Positions 35,668-48,158 of a DNA stretch of 64,000 nt are shown piece after piece. Location of the stretch: the NCBI GenBank assembly GCA_029255685.2, contig CM055315.2, positions 56,515,181-56,579,180 of the forward strand, in the 5' to 3' direction. Source of the stretch: Silene conica (Eukaryota > Streptophyta > Magnoliopsida > Caryophyllales > Caryophyllaceae). A program made the translations under genes and the position numbers. The notes under the pieces were generated by a model. The model saw only the letters and a list, made by a program, of their open reading frames with translations, had not been told where the DNA came from and made no database searches. Position 1 is the stretch's first letter. The number at the start of each line of letters is the position of its first letter.

Positions 35668-38600
35668 GTTAAGATTTTAAAGCCTTTGTCTATATACAAC
35701 TAGGAAACTAACTTGTAACATTCGTATTTTAAGAATGAATATATGAGCTTTTAGAGACCCTAAATTCGTTGCTTAGTGCTTGGACATCGCGTATTTTCTT
35801 AGTGGCTCCCTCACAAACCCCTTACTCATGGACTCTTCAACTTGTCTTTGCAATTCTTGAGTATATTTTCAATCACTTCCTTGTTGGTAATTTAAGTGTA
35901 ATTACCGGTTCATTTTCCGTAATTTGGGTTTGGTTCAAAGACGGGCGAACTTTTAAATAATAGAGTTAGTTCGGGAAGTACGGAGTGTACACTAGACTAC
36001 TGTTTAAAAGTTTGCGGTATAGTTGTCTTACGAACGACTATGCGGGGGTCTGGCTTATGTTTGGGTGACGGTTATGTTATTCTAAGATGTTTTGGTAACG
36101 GTTATGTTACCTTGTTTGTCAATAGATAGCGGTGGTACGATTTGTGTATCATTGTAATGAACTAATGCCACCCAAGTTATGGGATTTATCTTTGTTCGGG
36201 ATTGGTCGAAGGTCGTGATCATGCGCTCCCGTAGTTGGAGGTCGTGCTTATGTGCTCCGGTCCCCGTGTGGCGTTCGGTGTAGGTTATTACATCGAAAGG
36301 TCTGGCCAGGTCTTAGGCATATAGTCAGCGGTTATGCTATACATAGAGTCGGTGTCGTGGTTATGCGTCCCGATAGCTAGTGTCGTGGTTATGCGATCTA
36401 GTGGTCAGTGGTAACGGTTATGTTCCCTGATGACGTTCATTCTATTCTTGTGTGTTATTTCTTTGATTGGCCATGCCACGTCGTTGTTGGCCGCCGAGTT
36501 TATCATTTGGTTGTTTTTTGTATGAGTGAACATGCCACCTAGTTGTTGGCCGCTGAGTCATTCACTTGGTTGATTACCCGTTTTGATAATAGTTCCTATG
36601 TTGACTGTGATTATGTTTCACATGATGATCTATGCAATTTTCACATGTTTTGACGTACTGTTCATCCCTTGTTCATGATGGTCATATTCGAATATATATC
36701 ATGTTTGATTACTTATTTAAGAATATGCATGTTCATATGTATATGTTATGTCGTATTACCGTTTACGTGTTTTATGACAAAAAGTGGCTGGGAGAACCTG
36801 GAGTTACTCTCCACTGACTGTGGCGTACATGTTTCATGTATGTAGGTTGTTCTGTTTGGGGAATATGTGTGGCTAGCGAGCATTGTTGATTATTCGACAG
36901 TTACCCATTTACGATTTTCTTAGATTTAAATTATGTTGCTATTGAGGGATAACTTATCCCTGTAAAATTTTCAATTATACTATATAAGTTTTACTTTCTC
37001 TTTAGTTTTAATCTTCCGCATGTTGTTTTGATATTCAGCGATCAAGTTTTATTTATATATGTCGAATGTTTTTATAACTATCGCATTTCCGCTGCAAGTT
37101 AGTTGTTTATTGTTATGTAATATCGCGGGATGTCACATAGAGTTTAAGGGCATACCGTAGAATTTAAATAATGTAGGGGTACAACGTAGAAAATTGAAAA
37201 ACTCGAGGGTACACCGTAAAATATCCCAAAATATAATTAATACCTAATGAATCATAAAATGATGAAATTGTTACCATCTTGAAACTTTCGTTAGCAAAAT
37301 CACACTTCTATAACAAAAAATCATAAAAAAAATACAATCTTTCACCTTGAAAGACAAAGACGAACACAATCTAGGTTCATTCATTGAAATTCTTAATTCC
37401 TAAAGTTCGCTAAAATTTCCGATTTTCCGTTTATATATGGTAATAGATTATTACCACAAATAAGATTTTATATTATTTTATTACTATAAGCTATAAATCG
37501 TCTAGTTAATTTACATAAAAAAAATTAATAGTTGCATTTCATGCGAAGATACTAAGCATCATTACTATATAATTAATTAAAATAATTCATCAAAAACACA
37601 TAAGAACATCTAAATCTTTTTAAAACGATTATAATAAATGAGTAACCTAACACACAAATCGTTTATATTAGGTAATATAATTGATATGAAACTAAAGTTG
37701 GTTAAATTTGAAAGAACCCAATAAAACATCACAATATTTATTCAAAACATATATTCGTAGGAGTCAGATTGGTAGGCAATTTCCTGTTTCCAAAAGCTAA
37801 TAAATAATTTGAATTAATGAATTTGGTACCATATATTTGTGTAGCTATATAAATATCATACACATGTGTACATTACATTTCACAAAAAAAAATTATAATA
37901 ACAAATAAAAACATAGCTCACATTTCACCAAAAAAAAAACCAATAAAAACATAGTACATTTGAAAAAATGGAGTTTCTTATTTCATTGAAGTCAACCTTG
38001 TTCCTTGCTCTAATAATTTCATCAAGTTAGTTATTTTTTCTATTTATTTTTATGCATTATCTTTATTAGCAACTTCAAAGATTTTGTATATGCTTTTAGT
38101 CTGTGACCTTTTTTATAACAATTTATCATTTATTTAAAGAACTCAAAGTGTTTGAAAAATTAGAACGCGATTTTTATTCGTTTTTCAGTTATTACTAGTT
38201 ATTTTTCACGTAGCTTTTATATAATTCAGAAATAATTTGGTATCCAAATTTATAAAAGTACGATCTCACTTTCTGTAGTACGCAATCATAATTTCATTGG
38301 TTTACATATTGAAAATGTAAATAGTCTTACGCAAGTGTTATATATTGTATAAAATTGTTTTGTACTTTTTATAAAAAAAATCATACTTATTAAAAAAATA
38401 TATCGGTTCATAAATATTAATTTTATTATTGCAGGCTTGTCATTTTTTTTCAGTGAAGTGGATTCGAGTTCGTTGAATGTTGTTCGAGCAAAAGAAAATA
38501 TCAACACGAACATTATAATAACTATAAAACCTTGTACACAAAATAGTGATTGTACTGATTATTCGGCTCAATATTGTAACCCTGCAAGAAGATGTTTTGG

Positions 38601-39998
38601 ACGTTGCATAGAAGGTTACTGTAGGTGTACTGGTATATGTGGTGTCAATTATTAAATTATTCGACACTTTTTATATTTAATAACTAAAATAAGCAACTGG
38701 TCACATACGCAAGTGTATTCATATATGTTACCTTTGTTGACTCACTCGAGTAATAAAGTTTCTCAACAATTTTACATGGAATGAAAATAACTTTCTTTAT
38801 TGGACTCAAGATTGTAGTTTAGTATCATTAATATCCCTTAATAACCAATTGAAAATATATGTGAACATCAAGAAATTAACATATCATGATGTAAAACTAC
38901 GTTAAATTAAATTCGCCATCATATTATTATTTAATCATATATGCTTATACTAGCTAATAAACCATGCAAAATTGCATAAACATGTATAAAATAAATAATT
39001 TAACAATTTTTAAAATTAAATAGTTACAATTATTATAGTATATGTCCACGACATGTTACACATCTACTCAATTGGTACAAGATTTGAAGGATGGGGGTAT
39101 CATGGTAATTTGATAGAAAACAGTCCAAGGAGAAGCTTCAAATTGAATACATTTCAATGGAAGAAAGTAAGCTTCTACATAACTTTCCGAAATGTCAATA
39201 CGACAAGCCTAACTTCCAAATTTTATATCACAAGATATAATCATGATAATCCTATGATTCTTGTATTAGTGGAAAGATTAAGGTCTTAAATTCATAATGG
39301 AATTTAAATCAGCACCATATTAGGTCTATAAGTTGCGTTATGGCCAATGCAAATATATTGCGCATTACTAGACAACGTATGACCTATGTTCACTAAAAGA
39401 ACATGAATTCAAGATTTACTCAACATTTAAGGTTGATTCTCTTTGGGATAAAAGTGACGTCCGATAGATTTTAAATTAGCAATTATGGGCCTTGATTTTC
39501 GCACTGAGCTAAGAGATATGTCTCCTACAAGATGCGTCTGATTTCCAGAGTTGTTCTCCAACCCAGTTTTGGTCCCTCTCAAAACTTGAGACCTAAGGCC
39601 TCTAAAACCTTCTAAGTTGTGTTACCAATGAGCCCATTGGACTCTAGGGATAGTTTAGAGCATTTTTAGGAGCCTTTCAACTTGAAAATACACTCATCTG
39701 AATCAAGCTAATTAAAATAAAGCCCAAGTGGTTCGCCAATTTTCGAATTTTCGAGCATATGCACAATATCGCTTTCAACCTTTCCTCTTTTGATCAAGAA
39801 AGCACTAGTACTATTTTGGAAGCTTTCACAAGTCTCTTACGGTGCATTTCAATTGCCAAGAAGTCAACATCATTGTAGATGACCAACGGAGCAAGAAAGA
39901 AAAAAGGAAGGTTATACTTATTTGTGGAAGTCTAAGATGTGTAAGGTCATTAATGTGTAAGATGTGTTTGTTAGCAACCAATTCGTGGCCCTTAGATG
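35668..39998 (+). repeat. Array unit 4
   Basis: 4331 bp, nearly identical to unit 5 and close to unit 3. The truncated LTR runs from about 35964 to 37137, the gene is at 37968-38655, and the 78-codon ORF at 39053-39289. Units 4 and 5 share private variants such as ACCTGGAGTTACTCTCCAC in the LTR piece (near 36795 and 41126). Confidence 0.9.
37968..38655 (+). CDS. NCR-like secreted cysteine-rich peptide, copy 4
   Basis: Exon 1 37968-38025, intron 38026-38434 (409 bp), exon 2 38435-38655; 92 aa. The precursor begins MEFLISLK and matches copy 2 at protein level: signal peptide, short acidic/basic linker, eight-cysteine domain ending GVNY. AATAAA at 38752-38757; TATA box at 37846-37853. Confidence 0.82.
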
Positions 39999-42900
39999 GT
40001 TAAGATTTTAAAGCCTTTGTCTATATACAACTAGGAAACTAACTTGTAACATTCGTATTTTAAGAATGAATATATGAGCTTTTAGAGACCCTAAATTCGT
40101 TGCTTAGTGCTTGGACATCGCGTATTTTCTTAGTGGCTCCCTCACAAACCCCTTACTCATGGACTCTTCAACTTGTCTTTGCAATTCTTGAGTATATTTT
40201 CAATCACTTCCTTGTTGGTAATTTAAGTGTAATTACCGGTTCATTTTCCGTAATTTGGGTTTGGTTCAAAGACGGGCGAACTTTTAAATAATAGAGTTAG
40301 TTCGGGAAGTACGGAGTGTACACTAGACTACTGTTTAAAAGTTTGCGGTATAGTTGTCTTACGAACGACTATGCGGGGGTCTGGCTTATGTTTGGGTGAC
40401 GGTTATGTTATTCTAAGATGTTTTGGTAACGGTTATGTTACCTTGTTTGTCAATAGATAGCGGTGGTACGATTTGTGTATCATTGTAATGAACTAATGCC
40501 ACCCAAGTTATGGGATTTATCTTTGTTCGGGATTGGTCGAAGGTCGTGATCATGCGCTCCCGTAGTTGGAGGTCGTGCTTATGTGCTCCGGTCCCCGTGT
40601 GGCGTTCGGTGTAGGTTATTACATCGAAAGGTCTGGCCAGGTCTTAGGCATATAGTCAGCGGTTATGCTATACATAGAGTCGGTGTCGTGGTTATGCGTC
40701 CCGATAGCTAGTGTCGTGGTTATGCGATCTAGTGGTCAGTGGTAACGGTTATGTTCCCTGATGACGTTCATTCTATTCTTGTGTGTTATTTCTTTGATTG
40801 GCCATGCCACGTCGTTGTTGGCCGCCGAGTTTATCATTTGGTTGTTTTTTGTATGAGTGAACATGCCACCTAGTTGTTGGCCGCTGAGTCATTCACTTGG
40901 TTGATTACCCGTTTTGATAATAGTTCCTATGTTGACTGTGATTATGTTTCACATGATGATCTATGCCATTTTCACATGTTTTGACGTACTGTTCATCCCT
41001 TGTTCATGATGGTCATATTCGAATATATATCATGTTTGATTACTTATTTAAGAATATGCATGTTCATATGTATATGTTATGTCGTATTACCGTTTACGTG
41101 TTTTATGACAAAAAGTGGCTGGGAGAACCTGGAGTTACTCTCCACTGACTGTGGCGTACATGTTTCATGTATGTAGGTTGTTCTGTTTGGGGAATATGTG
41201 TGGCTAGCGAGCATTGTTGATTATTCGACAGTTACCCATTTACGATTTTCTTAGATTTAAATTATGTTGCTATTGAGGGATAACTTATCCCTGTAAAATT
41301 TTCAATTATACTATATAAGTTTTACTTTCTCTTTAGTTTTAATCTTCCGCATGTTGTTTTGATATTCAGCGATCAAGTTTTATTTATATATGTCGAATGT
41401 TTTTATAACTATCGCATTTCCGCTGCAAGTTAGTTGTTTATTGTTATGTAATATCGCGGGATGTCACATAGAGTTTAAGGGCATACCGTAGAATTTAAAT
41501 AATGTAGGGGTACAACGTAGAAAATTGAAAAACTCGAGGGTACACCGTAAAATATCCCAAAATATAATTAATACCTAATGAATCATAAAATGATGAAATT
41601 GTTACCATCTTGAAACTTTCGTTAGCAAAATCACACTTCTATAACAAAAAATCATAAAAAAAATACAATCTTTCACCTTGAAAGACAAAGACGAACACAA
41701 TCTAGGTTCATTCATTGAAATTCTTAATTCCTAAAGTTCGCTAAAATTTCCGATTTTCCGTTTATATATGGTAATAGATTATTACCACAAATAAGATTTT
41801 ATATTATTTTATTACTATAAGCTATAAATCGTCTAGTTAATTTACATAAAAAAAATTAATAGTTGCATTTCATGCGAAGATACTAAGCATCATTACTATA
41901 TAATTAATTAAAATAATTCATCAAAAACACATAAGAACATCTAAATCTTTTTAAAACGATTATAATAAATGAGTAACCTAACACACAAATCGTTTATATT
42001 AGGTAATATAATTGATATGAAACTAAAGTTGGTTAAATTTGAAAGAACCCAATAAAACATCACAATATTTATTCAAAACATATATTCGTAGGAGTCAGAT
42101 TGGTAGGCAATTTCCTGTTTCCAAAAGCTAATAAATAATTTGAATTAATGAATTTGGTACCATATATTTGTGTAGCTATATAAATATCATACACATGTGT
42201 ACATTACATTTCACAAAAAAAAATTATAATAACAAATAAAAACATAGCTCACATTTCACCAAAAAAAAAACCAATAAAAACATAGTACATTTGAAAAAAT
42301 GGAGTTTCTTATTTCATTGAAGTCAACCTTGTTCCTTGCTCTAATAATTTCATCAAGTTAGTTATTTTTTCTATTTATTTTTATGCATTATCTTTATTAG
42401 CAACTTCAAAGATTTTGTATATGCTTTTAGTCTGTGACCTTTTTTATAACAATTTATCATTTATTTAAAGAACTCAAAGTGTTTGAAAAATTAGAACGCG
42501 ATTTTTATTCGTTTTTCAGTTATTACTAGTTATTTTTCACGTAGCTTTTATATAATTCAGAAATAATTTGGTATCCAAATTTATAAAAGTACGATCTCAC
42601 TTTCTGTAGTACGCAATCATAATTTCATTGGTTTACATATTGAAAATGTAAATAGTCTTACGCAAGTGTTATATATTGTATAAAATTGTTTTGTACTTTT
42701 TATAAAAAAAATCATACTTATTAAAAAAATATATCGGTTCATAAATATTAATTTTATTATTGCAGGCTTGTCATTTTTTTTCAGTGAAGTGGATTCGAGT
42801 TCGTTGAATGTTGTTCGAGCAAAAGAAAATATCAACACGAACATTATAATAACTATAAAACCTTGTACACAAAATAGTGATTGTACTGATTATTCGGCTC

Positions 42901-44332
42901 AATATTGTAACCCTGCAAGAAGATGTTTTGGACGTTGCATAGAAGGTTACTGTAGGTGTACTGGTATATGTGGTGTCAGTTATTAAATTATTCGACACTT
43001 TTTATATTTATTAACTAAAATATGCAACTGGTCACATACGCAAGTGTATTCATATATGTAACCTTTGTTGACTCACTCGAGTAATAAAGTTTCTCAACAA
43101 TTTTACATGGAATGAAAATAACTTTCTTTATTGGACTCAAGATTGTAGTTTAGTATCATTAATATCCCTTAATAACCAATTGCAAATATATGTGAACATC
43201 AAGAAATTAACATATCATGATGTAAAACTACGTTAAATTAAATTCGCCATCACATTATTATTTAATCATATATGCTTATACTAGCTAATAAACCATGCAA
43301 AATTGCATAAACATGTATAAAATAAATAATTTAACAATTTTTAAAATTAAATAGTTACAATTATTATAGTATATGTCTACGACATGTTACACATCTACTC
43401 AATTGGTACAAGATTTGAAGGATGGGGGTATCATGGTAATTTGATAGAAAACAGTTCAAGCAGAAGCTTCAAATTGAATACATTTCAATAATGGAAGAAA
43501 GTAAGCTTCTACATAACTTTCCGAAATGTCAATACGACAAGCCTAACTTCCAAATTTTATATCACAAGATATAATCATGATAATCCTATGATTCTTGTAT
43601 TAGTGGAAAGATTAAGGTCCTAAATTCATAATGGAATTTAAATCAGCACCATATTAGGTCTATAAGTTGCGTTATGGCCAATGCAAATATATTGCGCATT
43701 ACTAGACAACGCATGACCTATGTTCACTAAAAGAACATGAATTCAAGATTTACTCAACATTTAAGGTTGATTCTTTTTGGGAAAAAAGTGACGTCTGATA
43801 GATTTTAAATTAGAAATTATGGGCCTTGATTTTCGCACTGAGCTAAGAGATATGTCTCCTACAAGATGCGTCTGATTTCCAGAGTTGTTCTCCAACCCAG
43901 TTTTGGTCCCTCTCAAAACTTGAGACCTAAGGCCTCTAAAACCTTCTAAGTTGTGTTACCAATGAGCCCATTGGACTCTAGGGATAGTTTAGAGCATTTT
44001 TAGGAGCCTTTCAACTTGAAAATACACTCATCTGAATCAAGCTAATTAAAATAAAGCCCAAGTGGTTCGCCAATTCTCGGATTTTGGAGCATATGCACAA
44101 TGTCGCTTTCAACCTTTCCTCTTTTGATCAAGAAAGCACTAGTACTATTTTGGAAGCTTTCACAAGTCTCTTACGGTGCATTTCAATTGCCAAGAAGTCA
44201 ACATCATTGTAGATGACCAACCGAGCAAGAAAGAAAAAAGGAAGGTTATACTTATTTGTGGAAGTCTAAGATGTGTAAGGTCATTAATGTGTAAGATGTG
44301 TTTGTTAGCAACCAATTCGTGGCCCTTAGATG
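39999..44332 (+). repeat. Array unit 5
   Basis: 4334 bp. The truncated LTR runs from about 40295 to 41468, the gene is at 42299-42986, and the 78-codon ORF is broken by a TAA at 43489-43491. The upstream half matches unit 4 almost base for base, while the downstream half (after about 43440) carries its own variants. Confidence 0.9.
42299..42986 (+). CDS. NCR-like secreted cysteine-rich peptide, copy 5
   Basis: Exon 1 42299-42356, intron 42357-42765 (409 bp), exon 2 42766-42986; 92 aa. The precursor begins MEFLISLK and all eight cysteines are conserved. The only mature-region change in the whole array is here: the C-terminus reads GVSY instead of GVNY. AATAAA at 43083-43088; TATA box at 42177-42184. 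Confidence 0.82.
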
Positions 44333-44991
44333 GTTAAGATTTTAAAGCCTTTGTCTATATACAACTAGGAAACTAACTTGTAACATTCGTATTTTAAGAA
44401 TGAATAGATGAGTTTTTAGAGACCCTAAATTCGTTGCTTAGTGCTTGGACATCGCGTATTTTCTTAGTGGCTCCCTCACAAACCCCTTACTCATGGACTC
44501 TTCAACTTGTCTTTGCAATTCTTGAGTATATTTTCAATCACTTCCTTGTTGATAATTTAAGTGTATTTACCGGTTCATTTTCCGTAATTTGGGTTTGGTT
44601 CAAAGACGGGCGAACTTTTAAATAATAGAGTTAGTTCGGGAAGTACGGAGTGTACACTAGACTACTGTTTAAAAGTTTGCGGTATAGTTGTCTTACGAAC
44701 GAATATGCGGGGGTCTGGCTTATGTTTGGGTGACGGTTATGTCATTCTAAGATGTGTTGGTAACGGTTATGTTACCTTGTTTGTCAATAGATAGCGGTGG
44801 TACGATCTGTGTATCATTGTAATGAACTAATGCCACCCAAGTTATGGGATTTATCTTTGTTCGGGATTGGTCGAAGGTCGTGATCATGCGCTCCCGTAGT
44901 TGGAGGTCGTGCTTATGTGCTCCGGTCCCCGTGTGGCGTTCGGTGTAGGTTATTACATCGAAAGGTCTGGCCAGGTCTTAGGCATATAGTC
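44333..44991 (+). repeat. Array unit 6, left part
   Basis: Start of a sixth unit (LTR-like stretch and the first part of the truncated LTR from about 44629), cut at 44991 by insertion of element D. It continues at 63167. Confidence 0.88.
44987..44991. repeat. Target duplication of D, left
   Basis: TAGTC, repeated exactly at 63167-63171. Removing D plus one copy restores the array LTR reading GGCATATAGTCAGCGGTTATG as in the other units. Confidence 0.9.
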
Positions 44992-47081
44992 TGTAACACC
45001 CCCATTTGTTTAAGGGCCTGTACTAGGACTCCCCAGATAAATTAGGGTGTTACCATCTCAGTTTCCCGAGGCAGTAGATACAAAGGAAATATAACAGGAC
45101 TTTATTATTAAATGTTAAACTCAAAACAAGATCTTACAACCGTCTTCAAAACTGCCTTATAAAAATAAAGTACAACTCATGACAAAACGGCTATAGTGAT
45201 CTAGACTCTAGTCTGGTCCGGATCCAAGCTCTCCCTTCCCTTAGCTCCCATAATCTCAAGCACCTATCAAACTGCTCCCCAAAAATTGGTTCATCACAGG
45301 TGATCACGAATACACAGGGTCAACCACGAGGTTGAGTAGAGGAAAATAAACAGTGAAGCATTACTATAAATAGAAAGTCAATCATCTCCACTCCGAATCA
45401 CAAGACCCATTATTCTCCACACCAGTCACAAGACCCGTTATCTCCACACCAATCACAAGACCCGTTATCTCCGCACCAATCACAAGACCCATTAACTCCG
45501 CACCAATCACAAGACCCATTAACTCCGCACCAATCACAAGACCCATTAACTCCGCACCAATCACAAGACCCATTATTCATCACCTCGAATCGTATCACAG
45601 AAATATGCAACCCAATAAAGCAATACATCATTCATTCAATAATAAAATGAACATTATTAACAATGATTAATAATCAAATAACTCATCATCAGGCATACTG
45701 TATTCCCCTACCTCAATTTGTAGGATGACAAGCGACAGCTGATAGAAATATTCCACGCGAAAACCGTCACCTAACATAAATATTATCTAACGATTAATAA
45801 GTCTCCACTAGACCCCCATTTATATAGTAAAAAGCTAAATATAGTAACTTCTAAAAGTGGAAAGTTTCCTGAATTAGAAACTTTCCCGAATTAGCAACCT
45901 TGCCCAAAATAGTAATTTCCAAACTCGTAAAATTCATATGAACAAACTAGCTCCCAACATTGGATAATTAAAAGCAAAACTTCCCTTTGAATATATCTAA
46001 GTACCCATAAGTAATAATAGTAACAATAGTAATAACATGAGTATTAATAATAACAAAACCACAATAATAATACTAATAAGATCATTATCATATAGTATTA
46101 ATACCAATAACATATTAACAATATTTACCAATAACTAAATTACACAAACAAACAATTTAACCCACTAAACCCCCAAAATCCAGCAACTTACACGCACAAC
46201 AACCCCTTTCGTGACCAGCAGCAACTACACGCACCAACAGACCCACCCGAGACCAACAACCCCGACATTCACCACCCCCGACACCTAACACAACCCCTGG
46301 CCTCCCCACTGGCACCACCAGGCTCGCCACCGAGCCGCGGTGGTTCCAGGGAGGGAGTAGGTGGTCGTCGACCACCACCCACGACGCCATAAACCGACTG
46401 CCAACCCAACACCCTCAGTTGCTATTCTGCCTTAGCAATACAACCACCCGCAACGAACCCCACCATACGAACGACATAAACCACCAAGACCCACCGTGAT
46501 AACCACCCTTCTAACACCCAGACCACTACCAAACTAGCTACCTTAAAACCCAGAACAATCGCGAGCAACAACCACCTCGAATCCATTCCAAACACCCTAC
46601 GTTCAAAACCCCTGTTCTGAAAACGAACGGAAAACGACTGACACGGCTACAAACTGCCACACGCGACGCTCCTAGGTGGTCAACGACGGCATGACCAAGG
46701 TCCAAAACATAAATACTAATATCATATATTGATTTTAAACAAAGAACCAGTGTTATAACAGGATTACACGACTAACATGGCGAATTGAAAGAGGGGGGGC
46801 AAGCAGAGAAACGTGAAGCAGAGGTGAACTTACTTGTTTCACCGTGATTTCGAGCAACCAAGGATCACCCTAAACCCACCGTGAGAGCCTCCCTCTCACT
46901 CTCTGGTATGGCGGCAGCAACACCATGTGTATGTGTGAGGCGTTAGATTAGGTTAGGGTAGGGTTTGGAGAGTTTCTATAAGGCAGCAGGATGAGGTGTT
47001 TATCACGTTATATTGGTTTGTATGTTTATGTCGAGATGGGCTATTTTATATGTTGGCACACATACCGAGGCCCAAGCGTTT
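44992..47081 (-). repeat. Element D 3' LTR, part 1
   Basis: R/U5 and part of U3. It carries about eight copies of a 27-bp minisatellite (core on the minus strand GGTGCGGAGT) at about 45390-45575, and the hairpin CAACC-ACGA-GGTTG (+ strand) at 45321-45334. An A/C-rich block lies at about 46150-46700 (G/T-rich on the sense strand), and a telo-box TAGGGTTT at 46959-46966. It is interrupted at 47081 by E; 47077-47081 is E's CGTTT duplication. ORFs over the minisatellite and the A/C-rich block are repeat artefacts. Confidence 0.88.
47077..47081. repeat. Target duplication of E, left
   Basis: CGTTT, identical to 56672-56676. The uninterrupted site is visible in D's other LTR near 62842 (AAGCGTTTATTC). 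Confidence 0.9.
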
Positions 47082-48116
47082 TGTAATACCCGTATAATTT
47101 CGTTACGATAATTGAGCTTGTTTCGCGACGAAAAGATAGTTTTAAACTACAGCGATGTATTATTTGATAAGTGTACATGTTTATATGATTTAATTGTGTT
47201 GTATGCCTTAGTGGGGTTCGAACACGAGACCAAAGGGTAGAGTCTTGGGCCTCGTTAGTTGTGCAAAGAAAACAGCCCACACGTTTGACAAACCCTAAAC
47301 GCAACCCTAGCCACTCACAAACTCACACCTCACGTATAAACCCTCCCTGCCGTCATTTTGGACTGTAAAAAGACCTCACTTCTGACCTAGCCCAGACACG
47401 TTTGACACCCTAAACCTACTGCCGCCACCACACAGAAGAGAAGGAGAGTCTTCACTGCCACCACCACCTTCACGGTTGCCCAGAATTCCGATCTGAAGAC
47501 AGGTAAGCCACTGTCGTTATTTTTATCACGTTGGTATGTAGCTTGTCGAGTCTGTTGTAGGGTGGCGTCTGGCTGTGGTGGTCTGGCTAGGTTGTCTTGT
47601 GTTGCTGGGTGTCTAAGGGGTGTCAGGGTGGTGTTTGTGTTGGTTGTAGTGCGTCGGTATCTTTGTAAGAGGGGTGTTTGTCACGCAGTTTGCAAGGTGT
47701 TTGTTTGGGTCGTGGGAAGGTGTGCTCAGGGAAGGAGTTTGGGGGTGGTACCACCGTTGGGGGGAGGTCGACGCGGTGGTACCACCACAGTGTCTTGTAC
47801 GTGTGTCAGGGTGTGTCGGGGTGTCAGTTACAGGGGGTGTTGATGGTGGTTGTTGCGTCGATGGTAGTCTGAAGGTGTAGGTACAGGGAGTCTAGGCGGG
47901 AGTCAGACCTGGTTGTTGGGCGCTGGTCTGACTCGCCGGCGGCCGTCGAGTGGTTCGGTGGTGTCAGGGATGTCGTGGGGAGTTGGCTGTGTCGGAAGGG
48001 GTGGTCTGCTGGTGGCCGATGTGGTGGTTTAGGTGCGGGTGGTGGTTCGAAGTCATGGTAAAGGTGAAGTCGGGTTTTAGGGGGCTGCTGGGTTCGTTTT
48101 AGTGTAAGACATGATT

Positions 48117-48158
<42 letters not shown>

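Noticed and set aside
45382..45631. Overlapping ORFs with repeated MGLVIGAEL / NGSCDWCGV motifs (also 61149-61398, and 5037-5299, 11417-11652, 48596-48913, 56052-56369)
   Set aside because: They are all readings of the 27-bp LTR minisatellite. Since 27 is a multiple of 3, every frame stays open and yields a repetitive pseudo-peptide.
47041..47304. 87-aa minus ORF at the start of E's LTR (and 54521-54763)
   Set aside because: Spans the D/E junction and LTR start; differs at its C-terminus between the two LTRs only by flanking sequence.
47562..47880. Three overlapping 64-93 aa ORFs (also 55024-55342)
   Set aside because: They lie in the G/T-rich U3/R part of E's LTRs with low stop density in several frames. 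No domain, and identical in both LTRs only because LTRs are copies.
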